A stretch of DNA of 64,000 nt, from the NCBI GenBank assembly GCA_032358165.1, contig JAALGY010000038.1:496001-560000 (forward strand), given 5' to 3'. The notes under the pieces were generated by a model, which saw only the letters and a list, made by a program, of their open reading frames with translations, was not told the origin of the DNA and searched no databases. This stretch comes from Diplosphaera chodatii. Taxonomy: Eukaryota; Chlorophyta; Trebouxiophyceae; Prasiolales; Stichococcaceae. Shown piece by piece: positions 11,244-23,600 of the stretch. The number at the start of each line of letters is the position of its first letter. Within the stretch, counting starts at the first letter, position 1. Made by a program: the position numbers and the translations under genes.

Positions 11244-14200
11244 ATGGCGGCAATATCGGCGGTGCGCAGGTGGCTGTCGGCTGCCCTTGGCAGCGCTGTT
11301 GTGTTCACGCTGCTGGCTGCTAGCAGTGGCGTGGGTGCCTGTGAGCTGTCTTCTGGCAACCCCACGAAGGATGAGGATGTGAGCCTCCGCTTGCCGAAGG
11401 TGCCAGTAGGCCTAGGCTCTCGTGTGCTGCGTCGTCCACTGCAGGCCTCTGTGCCGGCGGTACCAATGGTGAGCGTGCGTGACTGCTTCAAGCTACCGCC
11501 CCACTACTTTGCACACCTTATGCACACATTGTATACATGTTAGCAGCAAGCAGGAATCTGCGGGCAGCACTTCATGGTGCACGAATGCATCAGGTGCAGA
11601 CGCCAGCGCCGACATCGCCGCCGCCTGTGCCCTATGCAGCGCAGCTGCAGCAGCTGCTGGCTACCCTCGGCACAGGTCGCCCCATCACATTTAAGAATGT
11701 GGAGGTGAACAGCTGAAACATGACAACAGGCGCCTTGGTGCCATGGTGCATGCAGCACTTTGCAGGCTGGGCCCCAATAAAGGACGCACTCAGTACACAA
11801 CGAATGATGCAACGAAGATGCAATGAAGCAGATGGTCATCTGGTCTGCAGGCTGCCTACTACCTGGCTTATGCTCAAGCTGGGCAGGCGGTGCCCAATGG
11901 TGCATGACTTCTGCTGTTGCAGGCTGCTCAACATCTGTCCAGCGCGTTTAATTCGCTCACACACTCGTCAGCAGCACAATACATGCAGTGGTCAAACTTT
12001 TGTTTCCTCCCTGCAGTGCCATCGGTACATCAAAACCTCACGGCCGGTGCAGTGACGATCAGCTGGCAGAACAGTACGGGCGCTGCCATCCTGGCGTTTT
12101 CGGTTTGCACCTCACCATGATGCAATGAGCCTACTTGCTTTTCGAGGAGTCCTGATGCTGGTCGATGCCCACAAAGTCTGGCAGGTCGCCTTGTGATGCA
12201 GCCCTGCTGGGGTGCAGGCCAATGGGTCGGACCCTCGACTCAATGCGACAGAGGCGGGTTTCTCGCCTCTTGCAGTGCAGCCCTTACTGAGCGGTGAGAT
12301 GGTCAGCATGGCTCTGCTCAGTCTGACTAACTGCTGAACATACGTGACGTCAGGACAGGTCAGCATGCAACACTTGCGCCAGGTGAGATGTTCACTGTCA
12401 CATGCAGGTAACTTTTACGCAGCCTATCCGAGCCCAACGCCGTTGGGCGACCCCGTGATCTCGCTGGTCCAGGGCAGCAGCACGCCAGGGGGTGCACCGC
12501 CGCTGGAAGCAGTCATCGCTGGCCTGTCCAGCAACCAGGTGGCGAGCCACCTGCGCCCCTGTGCCTGCAGGGCGCTACCCAGTCAGCTGCAGATGGCTCA
12601 CAGCAGATGACACAATCTCTTCTTGTACAGGTGCCGCAGCGAGTGGTGTGCACCGGCTACGGCGATGGCGGCGCCAGAGCCGAGCTGTGCGGCATCTGGG
12701 CGGGTGTCGCCTACCCGCTGGCCATTGTTCGTGTCATCGCCTACGGCGCTCCCACAGTGAGCGCACTGGGGATTGGGATCGGAGTTGAGACAGCCGGACC
12801 GTGTCAGCGGCACAACAAAAAAACATTATTATGTTCCCTGCCAGCCTTCACAGGTTGTCAGTGAAGGCATGCCATGCAGTGCTCCTGCAGTTGGCAGCAA
12901 CACATCATTTGCCATGCTGTCATGAGTTGGCCTAATACCTGTGGCTGTTTACAACGTAGGTGGGCAATGCCAACTTTGCGTTCAGCCTCCAGCAGCTGGT
13001 CAACCTGCCGCTGCTGTGGTCGCTGGAGGGCCACCTCAACGTCACCAACGCCACGACACCCTACCCGCAGGCCGTGCCTGTTCGCCTGCTGCCGACGCCC
13101 GTGAGCTGGTCGTGTGCCAAGCATCACTTGGACCTGTTTACAGTCAGCGGTCACCTTTCACTGCTGCGCTTTAGGCACCAGCATATGACAGACGCATGCG
13201 CAACAAGCTGTTGTACATGCCTCACTCTACAGCCTGGACTTGCAGAGCGACCCAAGCCTGGCGCCCCTGAGCTGGGGCCAGTATGTTGGCGGCATCATCC
13301 AGTACTTCAACCAGACAAGCTCCGAAAGCAGATGTGTGCCGGACAACTTCTGCAGCTCTGTTGTGTGTGTGTAGTCGTTGCTGCGATCTGAGCCAAATGG
13401 CATGCGTGCTCTGCTTGACAGCGGCAGCAGCAGCAGCCGCATGTGACCATACAGCTCGGGTGACAGCAACAACCGAACAAGGTTGATAACCCTTACTGAC
13501 ATGACTGTACAGTGGCTCCAACCGTGGGGAGCACGAGCCAGAGAGGTGTGTCTGGGTTCTTCGACCGACTTGGGTCCACGCTCCAGGGTGTCTTTGGCGC
13601 CATCAGCAACCTGGGAGACATCATCAACACGGGACGGTAAGCCTCCCCAAGTGTGACAGGACCATGGGCAGACGGAACATATATGTAAGGCAACCTTGCT
13701 TATCAATAACGTGAAACTTCATTGGTTATAATGACACTCTAACATGATCCCTGCCCAAGACAATGCGTTTGCCCTCATCACCAGCACAACCATCGATACT
13801 TTTGCGGTAACCTCCCAATGCAGGGCATACGAAGAGTCTAGAGGGGACCAAAGCGACGCGCTGGATGCTGCGGCCATGGCGGATGCGGCCGCTGCACGTG
13901 CAAACGCCACAGGGTGTCCTGTCCTCATCTGCAAGGTATCCAGTACCTCTGTGTAAACGTTGCATCGCACACCTCCCTTACAACGCAAGCACCAATCCGC
14001 AGACATCGATCAGGCGTCAGGACCCGCTCTCCATCGATCAGCATGCGTGGCAGAGACTTGACCACCTTTCTGCACCACTTGCTTTCTACTTGCTTTGAAG
14101 TCAAGCAGACGTACGAGTGCATGGCGTCTGCATGCTGCAGGTGCGCACCGCAGCAACGCAGATGTGCGACTCGTACACTGAGGCGGACAACGCCATTGCT

Positions 14201-16556
14201 CCTGGCTCTGTTCACATTGGTGCGCCCTGCTTGCCACTCAACGTCCGCGTGATCAAAATTGATCACACTGTGCGATCACACTGTGTGTTTTCATGCAAAA
14301 GACTCGACTGGATCCAGTAGGCTGTCGTGCATGATATGTCACTGGTGCAACAAGATCTTGCATGATGCAGGCCCAGCTCCTGAGACGGGCGCACAGGCGC
14401 ATGTGACATGGGGCGCCGCCAACAAGGTCAGCAAAACCAGTCGCACTGAATGTCCCTGTGCTGGTGCTGTCGTGAGCAGAAGCAGGCATATGCACGTTGA
14501 ATCTGCGGTGAACTACTGGAGCGTGGAAGCTTGCCTGCACCTTTCAATCATATCAGCAGAGCTTCCGATGGGTTGTGTCTGCAGGTCGCCACCATCACAT
14601 TCCCTGGCTCCACCTCCCGGCAGAACTGGGCGCAGGTACTGCCATTCTGGCACCTGACATGGTCACACGCTGCTTGCATACTTCCCCAAGTCCACATTCT
14701 GACGTGCATCCTGTTAGTGCAGGACTTTCAAGTCTTCCTCAACGATGTGCGGGTCACAGTACCTGGTGGTGTTTCGGACGTGCAGGCCTTTAGTTTCCAA
14801 TAGAAGAGCAACAACACGCAGGGTTCACAGGTGGCTCCATGTGCTGTGTAGGCGAACACGAACACAGCGCTGGATCAAATCTTCAGCGACATCGAGATCC
14901 ACCAGGCAGCTTGTTCACTCAGCACCATGCGTTGACCCTTCTCCACCAGAGAGACCACTATCCAGCCAGCAGAGGCATCACGTGCTGCAGAGCAGTGCGC
15001 TGCTGTGTCTGCTGTGCAGGGCTTCTTGAGGAGCTTTCAGTCCCTGACGGAGGACGCGGCATCGCAGCAGTACAACATATCTGCTGTGCTGGCCAACCTG
15101 TCGGGTGACGTGCCACAGGGGCAACACCGGCCTACATATGCGGAGCATCCTAGCAAGTCTTTGACTGGCTGGATATGCACAAAGTCATAATAAGCGAGGC
15201 CTGGCCCCTCTGCAGGGGGCGCGCAGCCCAACCGGGTGATAGTCGAAGGCCACAGCCTCGGCGGCGCCCTGGTCAGTATTCCCGATGTCACTTCCACACA
15301 CCACTGCACACGTGCAGTTCATCAATTCTTTCAAAGCAAGGTGCATATCTAGCAGGCCTCGGGGTGCAGGCTTGATCTGTAGGAGACTGGGGCCATGCTT
15401 GTTGTGTGGCTGTTCCAGGCTGCGATTGGCGGGGTGTGGGCGGCCCTGCAGTGGCCCGCCACGGACGTGTATGTGGCAACCCTGGGCGAACCGCAGCCCG
15501 GTAACCGCCAGTTCGGACAGGTATCCATGCGCACCTAGCAGCTGACCTCACAGCCGCACTGCTGCCGGTACACAGTACGAAGTGATGAACATCCGAACGC
15601 TGTATGTGTTGTTGGATTGGAAGAGAGCCTGCTGCACCACGATGTGTCGCTTCACAACATTCATCTGTGCCAAGTCTTGTGCATGCTCTCGGCAGGCGTT
15701 CAACTTCCTGGTGGGCCGCAGCGACCGCATCATCAACAAGCTGGACATCGTGCCAGCGCTCCCGCCCCTGGAAGACTTCAGGTGCTGCACACGTCTTCCT
15801 GAATCGCAGCATCTAGCCAGATCCGAAAGACACGTGGACCCTTCAACACGTCAGCCTGAAGACGCCCATGCCGTCTCACAGTAGGCATGTGTGAAACAGA
15901 TGTAGATCTGGACATGTGTCCGAGCATGGTTCCAGACCCAGACACGCAGCAGTGCAACGGCGTCGTCGCTTCGTTGCATGCAGTCCGAAGCCTTGGGGCC
16001 GGTGGGTGCCCTACAACAGTACCAACGACGCTACGACGGCGGTGCAGGTGATGACCAGGCGCGCTAGCGTGTACTGTTTGTGTTGTAAGACCCTCTGCCG
16101 CAACAGAGGGTGCGGCAGTTGCCTGGTATGACGAGCTGCAGTGCGCAGGGGCGTACATGTGCTGTCCGGCTGGTGCAGGACCGACCAGGTTTCGACTTTG
16201 ATCAGCTGACATGGACAGACCACAACTGCCGCATCTACGAGGTGCTTGCCTGTGCTCCACAAGACAAAAGCAGTATCAGCTGCAACATGGCTCAAGGGGC
16301 GACCATGCAAATGCTGCACATCAGTCTGCAATATCGTGGGCTCGCAGGCAAATGTGTATAGAACGCCTGCTGCTTCCCAGCCACCAGATGTGGTGCGTTT
16401 GCCTCTGTGGCAGACGCATACATACAGCTGGGCACAAGTATGCAGCATGCATGTGTGCCAGCACATGTATGGTGGTATCGTGCGTGTGCAAAGCGGCATC
16501 ATGAACGGTTGTTGCAGGTACAAGCTCTGGCCAACTACTCGAGAAATGGTGGCTGA
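11244..16556 (+). CDS. Secreted two-domain class-3-lipase-like protein, copy 2
   Basis: Tandem paralogue of the preceding gene. Exon 1 (11244-11468) encodes a signal peptide (AALGSAVVFTLLAASSGVGA). Later exons follow copy 1 in order: GAVTISWQNSTGAAIL, NATEAGFSPLAVQP, NFYAAYPSPTP, VPQRVVCTGYGDGGARAELCG (12631-12756), VGNANFAFSLQQL, SWGQYVGGIIQYFN, ATGCPVLICK, FQSLTEDAASQQYNIS, VIVEGHSLGGAL (about 15215-15271), VATLGEPQPGN, KLDIVPALPPLEDF, DHNCRIYE and a last exon ending ANYSRNGG plus TGA 16554-16556. The C-terminal half keeps a complete-looking Ser-Asp-His set. In the N-terminal elbow the serine is replaced by glycine (codon 12661-12663), so only the C-domain is likely catalytic. Exon limits in the middle are approximate. 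Confidence 0.75.
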
Positions 16557-17668
16557 TGGAAGCAGCCTCACTTGCAGATGCACATGCTTGGTTGAGTAGT
16601 AGTGGTTGACAGCAAGTGTGCTGACACATGGGGACACAGATGCATGCAGGGTACCCTCATGAAATAACATGCTTTAATATCGTTGCGTTGTAGGGGCTGC
16701 AGGTGGTGTTGGTAGCTGCTATGTGAGTGTAGTAGTAGTGCTGCCACTTCTCGGTCCCTCACGTCATCAGCCACATGACAGCATGCATGACAACGTCAGC
16801 ACCTTTGGAAATGCCATTCTCCCCTCTGCCACAGCAGCTAGCTGGTCGACAGAGATAGAGTGCACGATGCTGATCTGACTTGCACCGTTCTGCGTTTGAC
16901 ATCCTGTGCAATGTCTGAACAATAGCTGACTCTCAAACATGTCCGAACCTGCCCTGGAGCGGTGCCCCAACAACGCCGCAGGGGCACGTGCCTCCCGTCA
17001 GGGCCAGGCCACTTTCACGGATGTCATCCGCAGGGGCACTCTGCGCGGGTCCAGTCGTCAATGCACGCAGCATGCCGTTCGGGTAGATGTTGTCTACCTC
17101 GGCATGCTCTTGCAGGCTCCTCACATAGGTTATTGACCTGTTGCTGACCTGCGGCTTGGCAGCATCCAAGTCAGGAGGTGGCTGTTGCTGGACAAATTAG
17201 TGACGGAAGAGGCTGCAACGGCACTTGATCCCACTTGTGTAGCCATTCAGACAATCAGCAGCACCAGGCGTGGCCCGTTGCTACACCTCCCCTTGCCCAG
17301 GTGTGGGCACCCACACGGTTTCTGATGCGCCTGTCCGCAGAGAGGCTGCAGCAGTCTTCCCAGTGTATCGACAATTGCATTGCAGTGCGCATGGTCGATC
17401 ACGCGCTTGGCGCTCTTCGTCACGTGACTGCTCTGCACATGCACACCATAGCATGCGGTGGCTGCACAGGCGTTTGTTGCTGCTGCTGCTGCACTTAACA
17501 ACCCCTCATGTTTTCAGGGTGACGTGGTTATACAACTCAAGTGTATACAAACACATCTGCTGCATGCTGTGCGTGCAGAAGGCGCCAGGTCAGCGGTAGC
17601 TAACCTGCCAGCCGCAGGCATGCACCGCTAACCGCCGCGGAGCCTCTGGCGTGTGACAGGCCGCCGCC
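16557..17668. other. 1.1 kb intergenic stretch with weak coding signal
   Basis: Between the second lipase-like gene and the amidotransferase fusion. Around 16933-17169 both strands are open for 60-80 codons; the + strand frame begins ATGTCCGAACCTGCC at about 16938 and the - strand frame ends near 16933. Neither has family similarity or convincing splice partners, so no gene is called. The last few hundred bases should contain the promoter of the Dug-type gene. Confidence 0.35.
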
Positions 17669-20600
17669 ATGTGCCGGCTTATGGCCTACATCGGGCCGCC
17701 GGCCCTGGTGGCAGATGTGGTGCTGTGGCCGGACCGCTCCATCATCAAACAGGTGCACACATGGCACTGCTGCCTGTATGCTGGCTGATGATTGCCTTCA
17801 GCTGGCTGTTGGACAGTATGGCAACCTTGAGCGGCATGGTGAATCATGACGTAGCGGTACCCTGCAGTCGTATGATGCGCGGGAACGGATCATGGACTCA
17901 TCCCTGCCGCAGCACCTGGCCCACGGCAACCTCAATGGTGAGCTTTGCACCTTGCCAGCTGTGTGCATTGTGTGCATCGCCTGACAGCAGCGGCAGCGAC
18001 AGCAGCTTGTGCGCTTGACGCTTGCAGGCGATGGCTTCGGCATCGGGTGGTTCAGTCCGGAGGGTGCGACGCCGCGTGCCGACCCCACCCCCTGCACGTA
18101 CACCTCTATCACGCCCGCCTGGTGAGCTCCTTTCACCCAGGCCTCCTGTCCTGACACGCTGACCTGCCCCACAACAGCTGGCTCTGCTTGGACCCCACGA
18201 ATCAGTAGTGGCCGCAAACGAGAAGTCAGCCTGCACATCGTGTGCAGGAACAACGAGAACCTGGGCCGGCTGTCGTGCAAGATCACCTCGCCGCTGGTGT
18301 TTGCGCATGTGCGGGCTGCCTACCCGGGCATGCCTGTGTCGGAGCAGAACTGCCACCCGTTCCAGGTCAGGCTTCATACCCTCTGTTTGTCATTTTGGCT
18401 GAGCCCAGACTGGTGCAGAACTCCCTTGTGTGTGAACTCTCACACTTTTGCATGCGAACATGACCTCTGCACTTTTGCATGAGATCATGAGCGTTCTCTG
18501 GTGCCCCTGCAGTGGGGAATGTACTTGTTCATGCACAATGGGGTGATCGCAAACTTCATGCATATCAGGCGCACCCTGCTGGCCACCCTCAGCGAGCAGG
18601 TGTGAGGCGCTTTCTGCAAAGATGCAACCCTGCAGAGCATTCAAGACGCACGGTTCCATGTGTATGTATAGTTTTCAGGAGCCAAGCAGAGGGACAATGC
18701 CCATCAGTCTTGCATGTGCGCAGGTGTTCAACACGGTGCAGTCCTTCCACTCAGACTCGGCACTCGCGTTTGCATTGTTCCTCAACAACCTGCCAGACCT
18801 GCAGTCGCGACTGCAGCCTGCACAGCTGCTGGCTGCGATAGAAGTGCGCATGAGAGGCAATATGCTTTGGGCCGCAACCATAGAGATCACATGCCATCAC
18901 TGCAGTGCATGGCGTGCATGGACTCTGTTTGTTGCATTCACGATGTCCTCATGCAAATGTGACCTCATGCACAACCCTTGACAGAAGTGTTGCTCGTATG
19001 ACAGGCAACCGTGGCAGACATCACCAGAGTGCAGCGGGAGGCAGGCGAGACATCAGGGGTGTCGCTGCTCAACTTTGTTGTATCAGATGGCCACAGCCTG
19101 GTGGCCACCCGCTATGTTGACCGCGACGACTGCGCCGCCGCCACCATGTACTTCGCTGAAGGTGCAGTCCTCTGGAGGCGCTCACATACACTGCAGTTGT
19201 GTGGCAAGATGCAGATGTCCCAGCCACCTGCGCAGATCTCAGATCAGCCAAATGTGCAGTAGGGCGTGGGTGAAGTCAGAGGTGCCAGAAACTTTCACCC
19301 AGACAGATGTCATGGAGATGCAGCTTGTGGCAATATTGACCGTGTTCCGAGTCCCCATCTGCAGGGGCTGCCTTCCGACGAGCTTCGGATGTTGCGGCCA
19401 CCAGTGGCGGCACGCCGGGCGCCGAGCACAGCGCCAGCATGGCAGCCACGCCCACCGCAGCCCGCGAAACCAGCGTCGCAGGTGCTTCGACACCGACATC
19501 TCTGGGTGCTTATCAGGGTCGGGCAGCACGCACTGGCAGGCGCCCGGGGCCTAGGGTGCCCCTATTTCGTACTGTGCTTGGTGCTCGCTGCAGATGAGGG
19601 GGAGTACACGCTGACGTACGGGGAGCGGGGCAGCCGTGTGGTCATAGTCGCCAGCGAGCCCATCACCGGCTCAGTTGGGCACTGGGTAAATTTTTCCGAT
19701 CACATACAGTGTGCATTGGGAGCACCGAATCTTTCACGTCCAGCATCCACTTCTTGCACAGCATAGCTGGAAGTGATGGCTCAAAGGCAGCAGTCGTGTC
19801 CCCGCGGCAGGTGGCGGTGCCCCGCAACACGGCGCTGGTGGTGAGCCGCGGCAAGGGCGGGCTGCTGGACGTGGTGCAGGCGCCGCTGGCGGCCGGCGGC
19901 GTGCACCCCCGGCAGCTGGAGGTCCAGCAGTGAGTGGCTGTGCGAACAGCTCCGCGTGTGCTGCAGCCCTGCCTCGACTCTATTAGATGGTGCTGTGGTG
20001 CAGCCGCCCCGCAGAAGCAGCGGTATGTGTCAGGGTGCCTGCCCTGCATATGTCGCTGCCGACCTTGGTGGCTGCACTGCGCCACACCATACAACAGCCA
20101 GTGTTAGCGCCGTGGGCAGTCCTCCCTACTTTACCTTGCCCCCGCCCACGGGACGGTGGTTCAAGCTGCGCCTCCCACCCGCAGGTGCCTGGAGGCGATC
20201 AGCCAGTCGGTGCATGTGTCGGCCCGTTCTTGGACCGGTGCGCCAGCGCCACTCGGGCAGCAGCACGGCCACACCCCTGCGCTGCCGCCGCTCAGCTCAG
20301 CTGCCATGATGGCCGCGATGCCGTCTGTGTCACTGGACGCGCTGCCAGCGCTCAACGGCCATGGCGGCGGCGGCCAGCCGGTTAGCCCCCGCAAGCGCGG
20401 TCGGCGCCATGTCAGCTTCGACACGGCACAGCCCAATGGTGAGCCTCGCCTGGAGCTGCTTGTGCCCTTGCACTTGTAGCCCCTTCCTGCAGTCGAGCGC
20501 CATGATGTTTTGAAAGACGTCTGCTCAAGGCATGCCGGAATGTATGCAGGCGCCAAGGCGAACGGCGGTGCAGCGGTGCCAGAGGCGGTGACGACAGAGG

Positions 20601-23600
20601 AGCACCAACTGACGGGGCATGCCGGCAGCGTGCTGTGCACGCGCGTCTTCCGCGGTCATCTGCTGTTCTCTGGCTCTGTGGACGGCACCCTCAAGGTAGG
20701 GCCCATCAAGGCCCACAGGCATTGTGAACCGCAGCCTGAAAACGGCCGAATAGCAGCAGCAGATGCTCCGGCAGCTGACCTGCGCCACCCTCATTGCAGT
20801 ATGGTTGATCCACGAGAGTGCAGAGGCACATGGCAGGCGCATGAGCTCGGGTGTTCATCGCAGGTGTGGGACCTAAAGACGTGCAAGAACGTGGGCACAC
20901 TGCTGCGGGCCGCCAAGCCTGTCGCGCACCTGGAGCTGGCTGCCGGTCGGCTGTACGCCGCTGCGGTATGTGCGCAGCGCTGTGCCCAGCACCTCGCCAT
21001 ACTGCCTCACATTGAGCCAGTGGCATGAGTAAACATGTGTTTCAGCAACCACATTGCAGTTGCCTCTGTATGGGGTTTGAAGCCGCGTCCCTGACACAGG
21101 AAACCGGGGCCCAGAAAGCGATGACGTCAGTTGGCGCCTGCAAGCTGGCCATGATCTGTGCAGGGCCGGCGGGTTTTTGTCTGGACTCTGCCGTGCCTAG
21201 CTCCGGTGGCCTCGGTGGAGCTGTCGCGGGAGCGCGGGCGGATTTGCTCCCTGTGTGTCGGCCCGCGGGTGAGGGCTTCAAGCAGTTTGGTATTCGCAGG
21301 TCCCCCCGCATGTCCATGTCTGCCTCACACATCTGTGCCAAGGCGCCAAGGGGGTGCTGCAACAGCCCCGCTGCAGCGCATAGTGTTGGTCACTGTTCGG
21401 CAGTTGTCTCTGGCCAAACTATGTAGTTGTGGTGGCTGCAGGAGACGGTGTACGTTGGATTGAAGGACACGGGCATGCAGGCTTTCAAGCTGCCGCTCAT
21501 CATGGATGCGCCCTCTGGCGCGGTGGCCTCTCGTGCAGCAGCAGCCAAGCTTGCCACCATCGACGAAGACACGCTGCCAGGTGCTCACGGTTGCCTCGTG
21601 TGCTGTGGGAAAGTGCAATACAAGCCAGCCAATGCAAGGCAGCCAGGCCGCGCAAGCAGCAACACTCGCACGTTCCGCATGCCTGCTGCGAGTGACGTGT
21701 TCTGCTGATTCCGATCAGACGGTGGTGCCGACACGCTGTGGGCCAGCGAGGCCGCGAATGGCGGCGGCAGCACCCTGGACATCTACGCAACCTCCTCTGG
21801 AGCGGAGCCGCCTGCAGCAACCGCCGACGGCACGGCGGCGGCAGCGGCTGTGATCGGCACCAAGACGCACAGCGGGCACTGGAAGCTGCCGCCCCTGAAG
21901 CCCCTGCTTGCCAAGTGCGCCAGCCGCAGCGCCCACACGCAGCCTGTGATGGGGTCCAAGCTTGGCGCGCTCAGCTTCGAGGTGAGGGTGGCATCCGCAC
22001 TGTCCCAGCTCACTGTCGCTTCCCAGTGCTCCACAGCGCCGTGTGCAACTGTCTTGACGTCATGAAGCATGCAGCCGACAGGCGCCTGCCGCTGGCGTGC
22101 AGGGGCTGCCCATGGTGACGTCGCCCATCGCAGTCGTGGATGCCGCGCACGGCCACTGCTGCAGCGTCAACGCGATCGCGCGCTGCACCGGATACGTGTG
22201 CTCCGGCGGCGGCGACGCGGCCATCCGCGTGTGGCGGGCCCGCACCCTGGAGCCCGTCAGGTTGGCGGATGTCACGCGGGGCTCCCTGTGCTGGGCCTTC
22301 CAAGCAGACGGCGTGCCTGCTTCCAAGTGCCATTGTGTGTTCCTGGACTGACAGCGGGTGTCCCTGCAGCGTGCTGCGCGGCCACCGCGGCGCCATCCTG
22401 ACGATGTTTGCGATGGACAACCTGCTGCTGAGCGGGGGCCGCGACAACACCGTCAGGTCGGTACCAGCAAAGGGCTTTGTCGTGCCCAGCCGGGATGCAC
22501 CCTGTCACGCGAGGCGTCGGCAGCCTCTGACATAGCGGGGTTGCAACGATGCACTGCTGTGGGACATATGTATGGCTGCCGCTGTGGCCATCTGGATTGT
22601 GGATTCACCGGGAACACAAAGGGTATTTGTCGTGTCCTAGGGTGTGGGACATGGAGGCGCTGGTGTGCCGGCGCACGCTGACGGGGCATAAGGACGACGT
22701 GCTGCACATCACGGGGCTGCGGCTCAGCGACCCATCGGCCGAGCCGCCCAGCGCGATCGGCGAGCGCGAGCCCAGCCCCCCGCCCGAGCCGGGGCTCGGC
22801 GTGCTGTTCGCCACCGCCAGGTGCCCATCCTGCCTACAGCTGCCACAAAACAGGCCATTTATAGTTCCCCTAACTCTGATGTTGACTGAGTGCGTTTGAA
22901 CATCTGCATGCACTGCTCTGTCCTTCTGCAGCTGCTAAGGCAGCGCAGGGTGGTAAGCAGGCACATGGTGTCCCCCATCATGACGAGGGCCCATTCGTCC
23001 GTTGCTGCAGTGCTGACGGCTGCGTCCGGCTTTGGCGCTCGCGCTGCTGGACGTGCATCCGCATATTCGCCTGCTCCGCGGCAGATCCAGCAGCGCCGCC
23101 CTGCCCGTTTCTGTCGACAGCCATGACCGAGAAGTGCGCTCAAATGGTGTCACCACCCGCTGCTGCTCTTTGTGCATGACAGTCAACCCTGTACCTTCAG
23201 CCACCTATGCGCTAATGATGCGCTGCTGTGCTGCAGACAAGAATGGTGTGTTGCACCAAAGACCCAGCGCTCACCCTAAATGCCAGCTGTGTTTGCATGC
23301 AGGTACACCATCACGGGGTCGCTGGACGGTGTCATCCGGCTGTGGGCGAGCGCCGAGCCCTTCCAGCGGGCGCGCGCCCGGCCCTCCGCCAGCAGCGCGT
23401 CCAGCGAGGAGGCACTGGACGCCGCTGTGGCTGCAGGTGGTCAGGGTGCGCTGCCTGTTCCCAGTGCTCGGGGCATGAAAGCATCGGGGTGGCATGCTCG
23501 ATGCAGCAAGGGATACACAAGTAGGGGCGGCCCACCATGACTTGCCGACCTCAGCACCTCATCAGCTCAAGGTCGTGCGCAGCTGGCATTGGGTTTTGTC

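Noticed and set aside
16933..17169. Possible small gene, either strand
   Set aside because: Both strands are open for a similar length, with no splice partners, motif or codon evidence to choose between them.
19921..19935. Apparent stop (cagcagtga) ending the amidotransferase as a stand-alone gene
   Set aside because: The TGA is part of a gtgagt donor (CA|gtgagt). Splicing to 20185 restores Gln-Cys-Leu-Glu-Ala in phase 2 and continues the frame.
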